The notes under the pieces: generated by a model
What the model saw: the letters and a program-made list of their open reading frames with translations, nothing else
Told to the model about the DNA's origin: nothing
The model's database searches: none
Program-made: the position numbers and the translations under genes
In this document: in pieces, positions 30,071 to 41,359 of the stretch
Layout of the letters: every line of letters starts with the position of its first letter
Position numbering within the stretch: the stretch's first letter is position 1
Assembly (NCBI RefSeq): GCF_907164915.1
Contig: NC_061869.1
Span: 25,742,312 to 25,806,311 of the forward strand
DNA: 64,000 bases
Direction: 5' to 3'
From: Impatiens glandulifera
Lineage: Eukaryota; Streptophyta; Magnoliopsida; Ericales; Balsaminaceae

Positions 30071-31781
30071 CAAGATGCTGAGAGTTTAGACGTCGCGGAG
30101 TCATCCGTTCAGATGACCAACCCCCTTGGATCCAACTTCAGATGGAACAGAAATCATCCACCAAAATTGATCATTGGATATCCCTTCTCTCCTCGAAGGA
30201 CAAGACGTCAACTGATGGATGAAATGACCAATTCTGCTTTTATTTCTCATATTGAACCCAAGAAAATTGGTGAAGCTGTAGTTGATCCAGATTGGATCAA
30301 TGCTATGCAGGAGGAGTTAAACCAATTTGTGAGAAATAAATTGTGGCATCTTACCCCTAGACCAACTGATAAGTCAGTTATAGGAACAAGATGGGTCTTT
30401 AGAAACAATCTTAGTGAAGATGGTTTAGTCATTAGAAACAAAGCTCGTTTAGTTGCTCAAGGATACAAACAGGAGGAAGGTATCAATTTTGATGAGTCTT
30501 TTGCACATGCAACAAGACTTGAGGCAATTAGAATCTTCCTAGCATATGCATCATTTAAGAACTTTAAGGTCTTTCAAAGGGATGTGAAAAGTGCATTTTT
30601 AAATGGGAAATTGAGTGAAGAAGTATATGTTGAGCAACCCCCTGGGTTTGTAGATCATGTGTTACCTAATCACGTTTATAAGCTTGATAAAGCACTGTAT
30701 GGTCTGAAACAAGCTCCTAGAGCTTGTTATGACACTTTAAGTGAATTTTTGTTTGATCATGATTTTGTTATTGGAACTGTGGATAAAACCTTGTTTAGAT
30801 TCACTAAAGACTCTCACATTCTACTTGTTCAAATATATGTTGATGACATTATTTTCGGTTCAACTAACCCTAAACTTTGTGAGAAATTTTCTAAGCTGAT
30901 TTAGGACAGATTTGAAATGAGCATGATGGGAGAATTAACATTCTTCCTTGGGCTTCAAGTCCGCCAGTTAGAAGAAGGGACCCTCATTAATCAGGCCAAA
31001 TACACTAAAGAATTGCTAAAGAAGTTTGGAATGGAGAACTGCTCTATTGCAGCTACTCCAATGAGCTCCTCTAGTAAACTAGATAGAGATGAAGGTGGCC
31101 AAAAGCTTTGATGTAACAACATATAGAGGACTCATCGGATCCTTGCTATATGTGACTGCTAGCAGGCCAGACATTCAGTTTGCCGTTGGAGTTTGTGGCA
31201 GATTTCAGGCTAATCCTAAACTTTCTCATTTTACTACTGCTAAACGTATTCTCAAATACCTAAAGGGAACTCAAAATGTGGGACTGTGGTATCCAAAGGA
31301 TTCCAGTTTCAATTTAACCAGTTTCTCAGATGCAAATTATGCATGGTGCAAAATTGATAGAAAAAGCACGAGTGGAACTTTCCAGTTCCTTGGAGATCGT
31401 TTAATCTCATGGTTCAGCAAGAAGCAAACGTCAGTTGCCACGTCTACAACAGAAGTAGAGTATCTTGCAACTGATAGCTATTGCTCTTAGCTCTTGTGGA
31501 TTCAACAACAGCTCAGGGACTATGGGATTGAGGCTGATGAATCTCCAATTTTCTGCGACAACACTAGTGCTATCGCAATCACCTACAATCCAGTTCTGCA
31601 TTCTCGGTCAAAGCATATCGAAATCAGGCATCATTTTATCCGAGAACATGTCAATTAGAAGCAGATTCGTCTTGAATATGTTCCCACAGATGAACAAACG
31701 GTAGACATCTTCACGAAGCCTCTGCCCGAAGCTAAGTTTTCTCACTTTAAAAATATTTTAGGTCTTGTTGATCTTGATTGA
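30071..31781 (+). pseudogene. B1 reverse transcriptase and RNase H, four lesions
   Basis: RT: '[20 protein letters not shown]', '[20 protein letters not shown]', '[20 protein letters not shown]', '[15 protein letters not shown]' and the catalytic '[15 protein letters not shown]'. A TAG stands at 30902-30904 and a frameshift near 31089. RNase H then follows: 'YRGLIGSLLYVTASRPDIQF', 'SFSDANYAWCKIDRKSTSG', 'CDNTSAIAITYNPV', 'SKHIEIRHHFIREHVN', 'VDIFTKPLPEAKF', ending ILGLVDLD at TGA 31779-31781, with TAGs at 31488-31490 and near 31657. At these TAGs the flanking codons suit an original Gln (CAG). Confidence 0.85.
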
Positions 31782-32545
31782 TGTGATTATGTGCATAAAT
31801 TGAGGGGGAATGTATTGTTCAAAACGTAACTAAGCAGACATGAAAAACAGAGGTTTTAATACGTCCTAAGGATTAAGGGTTTGAGAAACACAACTACTTA
31901 GACGTACGTCTGCTCTAGCAGTTTAATCTTCCTTTGGATTTTTTTTTGGTCTTGGTTATTTAACCTGCATGGTTAGACGTACACGTCTAATAGACGTTAG
32001 ACGTTCTTATGTCATGAGCAAGAGGATGCTCACGTCTAACCAGACACGTGTGTTGCACATGATGTTTTTGCATAATTAGACATATGCGTATAATAGAAGG
32101 ATTTCCAAATAGAAGTTGAAAATGTGAAAAGGAGAATAAACGTCTAACTACTCGTGTATTTGGACCCTTCATCTTCTGGCTATTTGAACAACTGTTCTTT
32201 GATTAAGTATCTGCTCATGTACCTATTCCTGCCAAAAATCAAATCAGTCATTCCTCAAAAGGATTGAAGACACGTGTCTCTCAATACATGAAAAATGACT
32301 AATATTTCTGATAACTTTAGTTTGTACGTTTAGTATTAACTGTGCGTTTTCATGATGAATATTAAATGCTGCGTCCCTTGGGAACAAATTCCTGAACTTT
32401 TGATGGTAGATATGATCATTACATATTAACTACACTATGGGTTTTAATATTTAATGAGTGATATTACTCAAATGGTTGAGTATTTCATTATCCGAGTCTC
32501 TCGCTCTAGAATCTGAAACGACTAGTTCTTATTCACTTAGTCGAA
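31782..32545 (+). other. B1 spacer between RNase H and ORF2, with LTR-like palindromes
   Basis: No ORF. Between about 31890 and 32170 the TTAGACGT / ACGTCTAA motif of the LTR minisatellite recurs in scattered form, for example 'GGTTAGACGTACACGTCTAA'. The homologous spacer in B2 (45746-46573) has the same feature. It may hold the promoter or splice signals for ORF2; no clear TATA box is seen here. Confidence 0.5.
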
Positions 32546-33304
32546 ATGTCTCCCTTTTCTCCTAAATCTATTCAAGTGGATTTCAAATCTGTATCCATGT
32601 TGAAATCTCCTAGTATGCACAAGATGTTTGAGTCATTGAAAGCCTCTGGGTTGCGGAAGTTCCTCACCCCTCATCATCTCTATCATGAACAGTTGGTTCG
32701 TGAATTCTTCGAAACAGCCGGTTTCTATCAGGACAAAATCATTGATGGGATTGTTATGGGCCAGATGATCTGTATCTCCGAAGATTCATTCGGCATGTTC
32801 TTCAAACTTCCCACTATAGGTATTCATGAGTTTTCTCCCTCCCCTCCTGAAATCATGTTTACAATGATGAAAGTCTTCTCGGATTCTCCCAATATGGATA
32901 TTCACGGTAAGAAAAACCTCTTGAAAGATGAGTTTACTCTTCTAAGCGAAATCATCTCTAAATCTCTTCTCTCCAAAGAATCTTCCTACAAGTATTGTAC
33001 TAAGGTTTTCGAGATGATGGTGGCTATCACAAGGGGTGTACCCGTCAACTAGACAAGCTTCCTCTTCGGAATCCTTGTCAGAATGATCTGTGCCCGGAAG
33101 ACTATCTTTGGATATGACGGTCCTCTTGGCGCTTTCTTGTGCTTCCTTCTGAATGAACTCGGTAAAAGCTTTCACCTTCCTTCCAAAACTCTGAAGAACT
33201 AGAAGGTTGTTGAATATGTTCTTAGGGTGAAGAGGCTCAAGTCTAAGAAAAGGAAAAGAGATGTTTCCAACCCTCCTCTAACCGCAGTCTTAGAGACTTC
33301 CTAG
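32546..33304 (+). pseudogene. ORF2-like accessory protein of copia B1, two internal stops
   Basis: Frame of 253 codons from ATG 32546 to TAG 33302. Starts MSPFSPKSIQVDFKSVSML, then 'MHKMFESLKASGLRKFLTPH', 'EQLVREFFETAGFYQDKI', 'ISEDSFGMFFKLPTIGIHEF' and 'KVFEMMVAITRGVPVN'. A TAG (33050-33052) stands where the A1 homologue has Trp (VNW). After it, 'TSFLFGILVRMICARKTIFG' continues, a second TAG precedes 'KVVEYVLRVKRLKSKKRKRD', and the tail is strongly basic. No signal peptide or membrane helix. It corresponds to the N-terminal domain of the longer ORF2 seen in B3. Role unknown; DNA or RNA binding by the basic tail is only a guess. Confidence 0.7.
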
Positions 33305-33604
33305 GTTGAAGACTATCCTTTCTAGAAAAATGATTAAGAAGAAGAAGATTAGAATAGAATCTATTTTCATTTAAGATGAAGTTTTTGAAGATCTTTTGAT
33401 GATGTTTTGTTATGAATTTATTTCGGTTATTGTTGGAATAATGTTTTGTGTGTTTCTTCTGAAAACACTCATATTTATGTGTTTATGAATTTGATATTCT
33501 AAATGCTGTGTGTTTGAAAATATTTGCATATAAACAAGGGTTTGTTTACATTTATATGATGAATTCTTAATTTGTTATCTACGCAAGATTTCAATCACAT
33601 CATC

Positions 33605-33618
33605 AAAAAGGGAGAAAT
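33605..33618 (+). other. Polypurine tract of copia B1
   Basis: AAAAAGGGAGAAAT immediately before the 3' LTR; it primes plus-strand DNA synthesis in LTR retrotransposons. The same tract occurs at 52218-52231 and, inverted, at 44659-44673. Confidence 0.8.
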
Positions 33619-35423
33619 TATTGGGTCAAATTATTTTGACCATGTGTTGGAATAGTTTGACTATTGGAATTTTGATGATGAAATGATGAATGGATTATAT
33701 ATGAGTCTAATCGTTTTTGATACAGGTGTATTAAAAACAAATTTCATTAGACTTGGTTCTAATGAGGTTCATTAGACCGATTTGGTATTAGATACACGGA
33801 GTTAGACGTATAGTCTAACTGGAATAATTAGACGTGCAGTATAACTCATGAAGTTAGACGTGCAGTCTAATGAATCCATAATTAGACGTGTAGTCTAACT
33901 TATGGAGTTAGACGTCTAATAGAACTCGTAATTAGACATGCAGTCTAACTCGTGGAGTTAGACATGTAATCTAATGAATCCGTAATTAGACGTGTAGTCT
34001 AACTCGTGGAGTTAGACGTGTAGTCTAATGGATTGTGAAAGTTAGACATGTAGTCTAACTCCTTCAGACTAGTCTGAAGTAGAATCGTAATTAGACGAAC
34101 AGTCTAATGGAGTCGTAATTAGACGTGTAGTCTAACTCGTGGAGTTAGACGTGCAGTCTAAAGAATCCGTAATTAGACGTGCAGTCTAACTCATGGAGTT
34201 AGATGTGCAGTCTAATGGATTGTGAAAGTTAGACGTGTAGTCTAACTCCTTCAGACTAGTCTGAAGTAGAACCATAATTAGACGTGTAGTCTAACTCGTG
34301 GAGTTAGACGTGCAGTCTAATAGAAAGAGAAAGTTAGACGTGCAGTCTAACTGGTGAAAGTTAGACGTCCAGTCTAACTGGTGAAAGTTAGACGTGCTGT
34401 CTAACTAGTGAAAGTTAGACGTGCAGTCTAACTGGTGAAAGTTAGACGTGCAGTCTAACTCCTTCAGATTAGTCTGAAGTGATTTCAATTAGATGTAAGT
34501 CTAATCTCATTAGACCAGGTGGTCTAATGGATTCTGTTATTAGACGGGGACGTTTGATTTCATTAGACGAGGTCGTCTAATTGAAATACGTCTAATGTCT
34601 TGCTTAAGAAGTTGCTTGAAGCTAGCACCCGCCTACCCACGTGCCATAGCTGTACGCTACTCCTGCTCCACTTTCTAGTGAAGATCAATACGACAGCCTG
34701 ATGCAACCAATTAACTAATGACACGTAGGCGAATATCTTTCCCACTACTTGTTTTGCAGGTAAATCTCTGAAGAATATTAGGCGCACTACTTGTTGTGTA
34801 CGACCACGATCCTTGTATTCAGAGTCTACTATGTACAATGGAGGCGTTCCAATGGAACAGTGCCACGTATCATTATGAAGATTCGACCGTTGGTACCTGC
34901 TCATATTTAAAGATTCTAAAGGACAATGGAAGAACTGCCTGAACCAAAATAGAATTTGATTAATCATTTTGACATCTAGAAACTGTTAGCGGCTTTCTTG
35001 CTTTACTGTGTGTTAATCAAGAGAGAGTTAGAATCAAAGCATCCTTTTAGCTGAGTGATATTCTTCATATTGTAAGTTGAATAGAGTATGTTCTATTCAA
35101 TAGTTAGTTAAATGTGTGCAAACTATATTTGATTCAAATCATATTATAGTGTATCCTTCCGGTGGTTGGAAGAAGGAGTGACGTAGGAGAGTTTGCTTCG
35201 AACATCCACAAACAAACTGCTGTGTTGTTCTTTTCTGTCATCTTCTCATTTTTCATCTTAAGCTCCAAACCTAAGTAAACATTTCCGCACTTGAATCTGT
35301 TTCAAGTGTGTAAAAGAGTTTGCGTAGAATAGAAAGTGAATTAAATCCCTAACAAGATTTCTTTTAAACCGTTTTTCATAAGCCTTCATCAATCTCTAGA
35401 CCCCGTCTCTATTGACTAAGTCA
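33619..35423 (+). repeat. 3' LTR of copia B1
   Basis: Starts TATTGGGTCAAATTATTTTG and ends near the conserved 'CCCCGTCTCTATTGA' (35401-35415). It carries the TTAGAC palindrome array (33800-34600), then a G/C-richer part with 'CACGTGCCATAGCTGTACGC', then 'GAGTGACGTAGGAGAGTTTG'. The exact 3' end is uncertain by about 10 bp because the final CA is not recognisable. Confidence 0.8.
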
Positions 35424-35584
35424 TGGAATTCTTGTTCGTTTAAGGTTTGTTCGATTAAATCAATTTGAGGGTCATTTTCATTGTTTAAGTTAATCTCAAT
35501 TGTTTTTTTAGTTGTGGATGCACTTTCATTATCATTATTTTAATAGCGTTTAATTTCAAAGTTTAATTTCAAAGTTTATTTCAT
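35424..35584. other. Short unassigned segment between B1 and family F LTR
   Basis: A/T-rich, about 160 bp, with a short tandem 'TTTAATTTCAAAG'. On the minus strand one frame is open ('QLKKQLRLT'-like), which could be an old pol linker. Not assignable. Confidence 0.3.
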
Positions 35585-35956
35585 AGCTCTGTAACTTGAT
35601 TTGAAAAACTATTGTTGCTGCTTTCTTCAGCTTCTCCTTTTATAGTGGTAATATGACAACGATCATATTTCTCTCTCAGATTTGTTGGTCAAAAGGAGCA
35701 GCATTGCATTAAATGCGGTTGAGGCTTCCCAAGGTATGAGACAATCGGCCTGATTTGTTTTTACTTGACTTTATAATTCTGGCGGTTTTGACAGTTTCCT
35801 TGTTGTAGGAAGTTTCTTTTGGACTTATATTAAAATGACAATCTAATCTTTTGTGGCAGTCTTTTGCTTCCCAAAATATATCATCAGACTTATATTAAAA
35901 TGACAATGGAACAGTCTACTTTTCTAGACTCCTCATAATGGAATATTAATATAATG

Positions 35957-36290
35957 CTGAAGACAATTAAATGACCGGAGCTCATTTAATACTGAAGCCA
36001 ATTAAATGACCGGAGCTCATTTAATACTGAAGCCAATTAAATGACCGAAACTCATTTAATATTGAAGTCAATTAAATGACCGAAACTCATTTAATATTGA
36101 AGTCAATTAAATGACCGGAACTCATTTAATATTGAAGTCAATTAACGGACTGAAGCTCATTTCATATCGAAGACAATTAATTGACCGAAGCTCATTTACT
36201 ACCAAAGGTAATTAATTGACCGAAGCTCATTTAATACCGAAGGCAATTAATTGACCGGAGCTCATTTAATATTGAAACATTTAATTAACC
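35957..36290 (+). repeat. 35-bp tandem array in element F 3' LTR
   Basis: About ten copies of CTGAAGACAATTAAATGACC plus GGAGCTCATTTAATA. The 5' LTR holds only two to three copies (38795-38880). A second short repeat 'TGTCGGTTGACCGATCTTCA' follows in both LTRs. Confidence 0.85.
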
Positions 36291-36403
36291 GGCCATGCTT
36301 CAATAAGTGACGATTGACCGATCTTCACTTCAAGAACATTAAGTGTCGGTTGACCGATCTTCACTTCAGGAGCATTAAGTGTAAATAATATTTGTAGCTA
36401 ATG

Positions 36404-36457
36404 AGATTCAATCCCTGGTCACTTGTGTGACAGAAAGAAGTGTTTACCACTACACTA
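36404..36457 (-). other. tRNA-like A box and B box in element F 3' LTR
   Basis: The minus strand has TAGTGTAGTGG (36457-36447), matching the Pol III A box, and GGATTGAATCT (36414-36404), near the B box GGTTCGAATCC, 32 nt apart as in tRNA genes. No acceptor stem closes, so it is not a functional tRNA. Probably a tRNA-derived SINE head or a Pol III-type promoter fossil inside the LTR. Confidence 0.5.
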
Positions 36458-36698
36458 CAACACATTCTTCTTATCATTAAAACAATTAATATGTTTGATA
36501 TGACTTAACAGTTTAACATATATATTTATTTAAATTTAGTTTTATCTATTCATTATTAAAACTTAACAATTATATTCTAACAATGTCTCCATTTTTTAAT
36601 TTAAATTTTCAAAACTTGTAATTATTGGCCGCTTAATATAATTAGCATAATTAAATAGTTAATTAATATTGCTACTTAATTAACTATTTTTACTTATC

Positions 36699-36712
36699 AA
36701 TTTCTCCCTTTT
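36699..36712 (-). other. Polypurine tract of element F
   Basis: AAAAAGGGAGAAAT on the minus strand directly before the 3' LTR start TGATAAG. Confidence 0.75.
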
Positions 36713-36766
36713 TGATTATTTAGAATAAATATTCAAAACTAGGTGGGTTTTATAATTTAAATCAAT

Positions 36767-37806
36767 TTAGGAATTATTGTAATTTAACAATCCTAAAATA
36801 TTTATAAGGGAAGAAATCTTAGACTCGAGAAGTGGCTTCATGAGGATGTTAGCGACTTCATGCTTGTTCCCTTAATATGATGTGTCCGTCAGTAGTCGGC
36901 TGTCCGGATGCAATGCTGTTTCTTCCAAGCTTCTGTCTTGATTTACCTGCATTCATAGACAATAGAAAATTGGGTCTCCATTTTTCCTCGGGTTCATGGC
37001 TTATAAGTCTCTTATGAATCCATACTTTGATTATTTTGATGGACTTCCCGTTGTGTGTGTATAGTGTATCTACCTGCAGATGATTCTTTAAAGGATGATT
37101 TTCGGTAAACATCTCTTGACTTTCGGTCAAGTTTTTCCTTGCCATACAAACTAGTTGTCCTTCTCTCAGGTTTTAGCCAGCTTGAAGTTGGCTTTACATA
37201 AATCATCTATCCTTTGAAGTTAAATCATTACAGCTTATAATTTCTTCCTTGAGCTTCTCATTCTTAGATGAGATCTCACTTATTTTATTTTTAAAAACAT
37301 TATTTTCATTGTTTTGAAAGAAAGATCCTATACTACCAGATTTGAAATCACATACCTCAGATTCTTTCTCGACCGGAAAGTAGGTATCAACTTTAGCATC
37401 ACTGTCGCTGGATGATGAGTCGTCCGAATCGCTATCGGTCCATTTTCCTTTGCTTTCATCAGCTATCAAAGCCTTCTTCTCTTTCTGGTTCTCCTTTATT
37501 TGGTCGTTACCCTCACACAGTTGGATCAGCTTTTCCCACACTTCTTTTGCAGTAAAGCATGATTTGATTTTTGCGAAAATATTTCTGTCCAAAGTTTACA
37601 TATAGCATCTCTGGCTAGGTTGTCAAGATTATTATTCCTTCTGTCCCTAGCTATCCATACGATCTTTCTTTTTCAATCTTTATCGGACCGTTAGATAGGA
37701 TGAACATCATTTCATTATCCATGGTTGTTAGGTGCAAGTGCATGTGGATCTTCCAATCAGCGAACTCTTCGCTTTTGAGCATTGGAGGTTTCTCGCCGTA
37801 ACTCAT
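36767..37806 (-). pseudogene. Element F gag fragments joined to the RNase H tail
   Basis: Start MSYGEKPPMLKSEEFADWKI at ATG 37804-37806, then 'MDNEMMFILSNGPIKIEKE', a frameshift, 'NNNLDNLARDAIC', another frameshift, 'IFAKIKSCFTAKEVWEKLIQ' and 'LCEGNDQIKEN'. A deletion then joins this to an acidic Ser/Asp run 'WTDSDSDDSSSSDSDAKVD' and 'VYVKPTSSWLKPERR'-like sequence. The last part, 36859-36767, reads EVANILMKPLLESK and 'INILGLLNYNNS', the C-terminus of copia RNase H. The zinc knuckle and all enzymes are deleted. Confidence 0.75.
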
Positions 37807-37847
37807 GATTGCTTGCTTCGGGTTTCTTGAGTGTTGAGACTAACTAC

Positions 37848-37859
37848 TTTGATACCAAT
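37848..37859 (-). other. Primer binding site of element F
   Basis: TGGTATCAAAGT on the minus strand, 2 nt past the LTR end; one or two changes from the TGGTATCAGAGC of the other elements, still an initiator tRNA-Met type site. Confidence 0.65.
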
Positions 37860-39428
37860 TGATAGGATCGGGATCGCCGATAGGGGACCGAGGTCCGGCT
37901 AAAGGAGAACGTTTACACACTCACAACGGTTGGTACTAATCCAGTTAGAGATTAATATCGGTCTCAACACCACACAAACTGTCACAAACTCTTGAACCGA
38001 ATTCAAGTGCGGAAGTAGTTTGGTTCAGACTGAAGCAACACACACAAATCGAACATAAATAATAATGAAGAAGGATCAGTTTAAATAGTGAAAGGTCGGT
38101 TCGAATAGTAAAATTACCGGAAAGAAAAAAGAACACAGGACAAGGATTTGATGGATGTTCGGAGATAAAGCTCCTACCTCACCCCTTCTTCTCAAACAAC
38201 GAGAAGGATATTCACTAGGAATATTCAAACACACAATACAATCTTTCAGATGATCAAGACTTATTTACTACTTGATATGGACTTACAACTCTTCACACAT
38301 AATAAAAATTGCAATACACTAGACAATATGTAAATACAAAGAACACTTAACAATTCTGAAAGAATGAATTAATTCGTTTCTCACTTGATAGGTCTGTAAC
38401 TTGATTTGAAAAACTGTTGTTGCTGCTTTCTTCATCTTCTCCTTTTATAGTGGAAATACGACAACAATCATATTTCTCTCTCTGATTTGTTGGTCAAAAG
38501 GAGCAGCATTGCATTAAATACAGTTGAGGCTTCCCAATGCATGAGACAATTGACCTGATTTTTCTTTACTTCACTTTATCATTTTGGAGGTTTAGACAGT
38601 TACTTGCTCTTAGGAAGTTGCTTTTGAACTTAAATTAAATGACAATCTAATCTTTTATGGCAGTCTTCTACTTTACAAAAGATATCATCAGACTTATATT
38701 AAAATGACAATGGAACAGTCTGGTCATGGAAGCTGTTTTTCCAGACTCCTCATAATAGAATCTTAATATAATGCTGAAAGCATTTAATAACCGTAGCTGA
38801 AGATAATTAAATGACGGAGCTCATTTAATACTGAAGCCAATTAAATGACTGGAGTTCATTTAATACTAAAGCATTTAATTAACCGACATTAAGTGTCGGT
38901 TGACCGATCTTCACTATAGGAGTATTAAGTGCTAGTTGACCGATCTTCACTTTAGGAGTATTAAGTGTCGGTTAACCGATCTTCACTACGAACTGGAGTC
39001 AAACTACTGGTCAAACTACTAAACCGATATCCGCTACTGAGCCGATCTCGCCTACATGAAAATTTCGGTATTTTGCCCATCCTACCTGAAATAACAAAAC
39101 TTTAAATATTATTTACAGCCAATAAGATTCGATCCATAGTCACGTGTGTGACAAGAATGAGTTCTTACCATTACACTACAACACCTTCTTATTATAATTA
39201 AAACAATTAATATACTTGATATGACTTAGATGTTTAAAATATATATTTATTTGAATTTAGTTTTATCTATTCATTATTAAAACTTAACAATTATATTCTA
39301 ATAATTTCTCCCTTTTTGATTATTTAATTTAAATATTCAAAACTTGTAATTGTTGACCACTTAAGTTAATTAACATATTTAAATAGTTAATTAATATTGC
39401 TACTTAATTAACTATTTTTTACTTATCA
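37860..39428 (-). repeat. 5' LTR of element F
   Basis: 1569 bp, TGATAAGTAAAAAATAG to CGATCCTATCA on the minus strand. TATA box CTATAAAAGG near 38446-38455. tRNA-like boxes TAGTGTAATGG (39178-39168) and GGATCGAATCT (39135-39125) in U3. The interior edge carries 'GAGAAGAAGGGGTGAGGTAG', the same element found near the end of family A and B LTRs. Confidence 0.8.
39125..39178 (-). other. tRNA-like A box and B box in element F 5' LTR
   Basis: The same paired boxes as in the 3' LTR (36404-36457), with a better B box here: GGATCGAATCT differs from GGTTCGAATCC at two bases. Presence in both LTRs shows it was inside the LTR before the last transposition. Confidence 0.5.
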
Positions 39429-41359
39429 AATTTCATAAATAAACATGTTTAGTTAAGAATCAACAAGGAAGTAACTTGTTGACAAAGTATAGGGTTGGAA
39501 ACATTTATAGAATAGACATGAAAAATAATTGCTTTAATTCTATTTACATGATTGCTAAAAATGACCAAAATTGGCTGTGGCTTAAAAGATTAAATCATTT
39601 GAACTTTAAAACAATCAATTATATTTGTACTAAAGAGTTAGTTCAAGGCATTCCTAACATGAAGTTTTCAAAAGACAAGGTTTTCTCTACTTGCCAAATG
39701 GGAAAACAAATCAAATCAACTTTCAAAAGTAAAGAGAATATTAAATCTGAAAGATGTTTAGAGCTTTAACATATGGATCTTTTCTGTCCAATTAGTGTAA
39801 CAAGCTTAGGAGGAATGAACTAAACTTTAGTAATTATTAATAATTATTCTAGGTTTACTTGGGTTATTTTCTTAGTTTCCAAAGATCAAGGAACTCCAAA
39901 TTTAATTAAAATGCTTAAAATAGTATAAAATGAAAAATCTGTACGTGTTAATAAAATCAGAAGTGATAGAAGCACCGAATTCACTAATAGAATATTGAGG
40001 AATCTGGTATTAGACACGAGTTGTTTAGTGCTAGAATTTCTCAACAAAATGGATTAGCTGAAAGGAGAAATAGAACCCTTAAGGAAGCTGCATGATCCAT
40101 TATAGCCGATTTAGGTTTTGCTCATAAACTTTGGGAAGAAACTATCAATACAACATGTCATACTCAAAACCGGTCCATGATAAATAAACGATTTAATAAA
40201 ACGCCTTTTGAGTTTACCATGAAAAAGTTTATAATATCCGATATTTTAGGATCTTTGGCTGTAAGTGTTATATCCCCTACAATGGCAAAAACTATTTGAC
40301 CTCTTTTGACGTCAAATATGATGTTGACATTATGTTAGGATATTCCGCAGTTAGTAAAGCATATAGAATTTATAATAATAGAACTCTTATTGTTGAATAA
40401 TCATCCCATGTTTTATTTGATGAATCCATTGAAAGTAACACCTCAATAACCATTGACTTATCTAACAGATTGGAAAATATCAATATCCAATCTGATAGTG
40501 ATGATGAAGTTCAGGTCTACCAATGATTTGTCTATGATCAACTAGTTAATAACGTTGAAGCTCAACAAGATCAAGCTGTCCCACAACAAGTAGTTGACAC
40601 TTAGGATATTGACGAGGAAACCGGTCGGTCTGACATTGATCAACCTACCGATTCGTTAAATCTTGATCAAATAATTGGTCGGTTAGAAAGCATTTCAGGA
40701 CAAAACTTCAAATGGAATAAAATCATCCTCCTAAGCTAATCATAGGTAACCCCTCTATACCCATTAGAACTAGGCATCAACTGTTAGAAGAATATGCAAA
40801 TTCTACATTTATTTCACAAATTGAACCTAAAAAGGTGGATGTAACATTGCTTGATCCAGATTGGAATTTAGCAATGCAAGAGGAAATAAACCAATTTGAG
40901 AGAAATAAAGTCTGGCATCTAGTTCCAAGATCAGCTAATCAATATATTATTGGAACTAGATGGGTCTTTCGTAATAAACTCAATGAAGACGGTTTGGTTA
41001 CGAGGAACAAAGCTAGATTAGTGACCCGAGGATATAAACAGGAAGAAGGCATTGACTTTGACGAGTCATTTGCTCCTGTTACCAGATTAGAGGCCATTAG
41101 AATCTTTCTAGTATTTGTTGCATTTAAAAATCTTAAAGTTTTTCAAATGGACGTTAAGAGTGCTTTTCTTAATGGCATAATCAATGAAGAATTTTATGTT
41201 GAACAACCGCCCGGTTTTAATAATCCTGCATTGATAGTCATGTTTATAGATTGGATAAGGCACTTTACAGTCTTATACAATCTCCTAGAGTGTGGTATGA
41301 CACACTTACAAAATTCCTATTTGATCATGATTTTCACCATAGGATATGTAGATAAAACA
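39429..41359 (+). pseudogene. Copia family E pol fragment: integrase and RT start, heavily decayed
   Basis: Starts abruptly at the F LTR with 'EFHK' and 'CLVKNQQ', equivalent to 'GYKVEFHKNACFVKNQ' in A1; F was apparently inserted there and the left half of E is lost. 39476-39769 holds the pre-integrase region 'NWLWLKRLNHLNFKTINYIC' and 'CQMGKQIKSTFK'. Integrase core pieces 'SRFTWVIFLVSKDQGTPN' and 'NKIRSDRSTEFTN' follow with many stops. RT (40835-41359) has '[20 protein letters not shown]', '[17 protein letters not shown]' and '[20 protein letters not shown]' and stops at 'IGYVDKT', where a B-type LTR is inserted. The catalytic YVDD is not reached. Confidence 0.8.

Larger units (their letters stand above)
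26418..35423 (+). mobile_element. Ty1/copia retrotransposon B1 (family B) with downstream ORF2, decayed
   Basis: Order: 5' LTR (truncated), gag, deletion, integrase end, RT, RNase H, 760-bp spacer, ORF2, polypurine tract, 3' LTR. The 5' LTR loses its last 400 bp, the PBS and the first codons of gag by one deletion (junction near 27893). A second deletion joins the gag linker to the integrase core end near 29455. Both LTRs are dominated by palindromic TTAGAC...GTCTAA repeats. The presence of a separate ORF after pol resembles SIRE-type copia architecture. Confidence 0.85.
35585..36698 (-). repeat. 3' LTR of element F, truncated
   Basis: Aligns with 38390-39428 of the 5' LTR; the last part (R-U5) is missing. 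It contains an expanded 35-bp array (35957-36290) and a tRNA-like pair of boxes (36404-36457). Confidence 0.75.
35585..39428 (-). mobile_element. Copia-type deletion derivative F with two LTRs
   Basis: Minus-strand order: 5' LTR (39428-37860), PBS-like site, gag start and fragments (37806-36860), the last codons of RNase H (36859-36767), polypurine tract (36712-36699), 3' LTR (36698-35585, truncated). Protease, integrase, RT and nearly all RNase H are missing, so the element depends on others for movement. The LTR starts TGATAAG and ends GATCCTATCA, related to but distinct from family A. Confidence 0.75.

Noticed and set aside
32942..33175. Minus-strand ORF over B1 ORF2
   Set aside because: Antisense shadow of a conserved frame on the plus strand.
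34563..34967. 134-codon minus ORF in the B1 3' LTR (similar one at 27475-27669)
   Set aside because: Lies in LTR sequence, not conserved as an open frame among the B LTRs.
36404..36457. True tRNA gene
   Set aside because: A and B boxes are present but no acceptor or anticodon stem closes, and it lies in an LTR.
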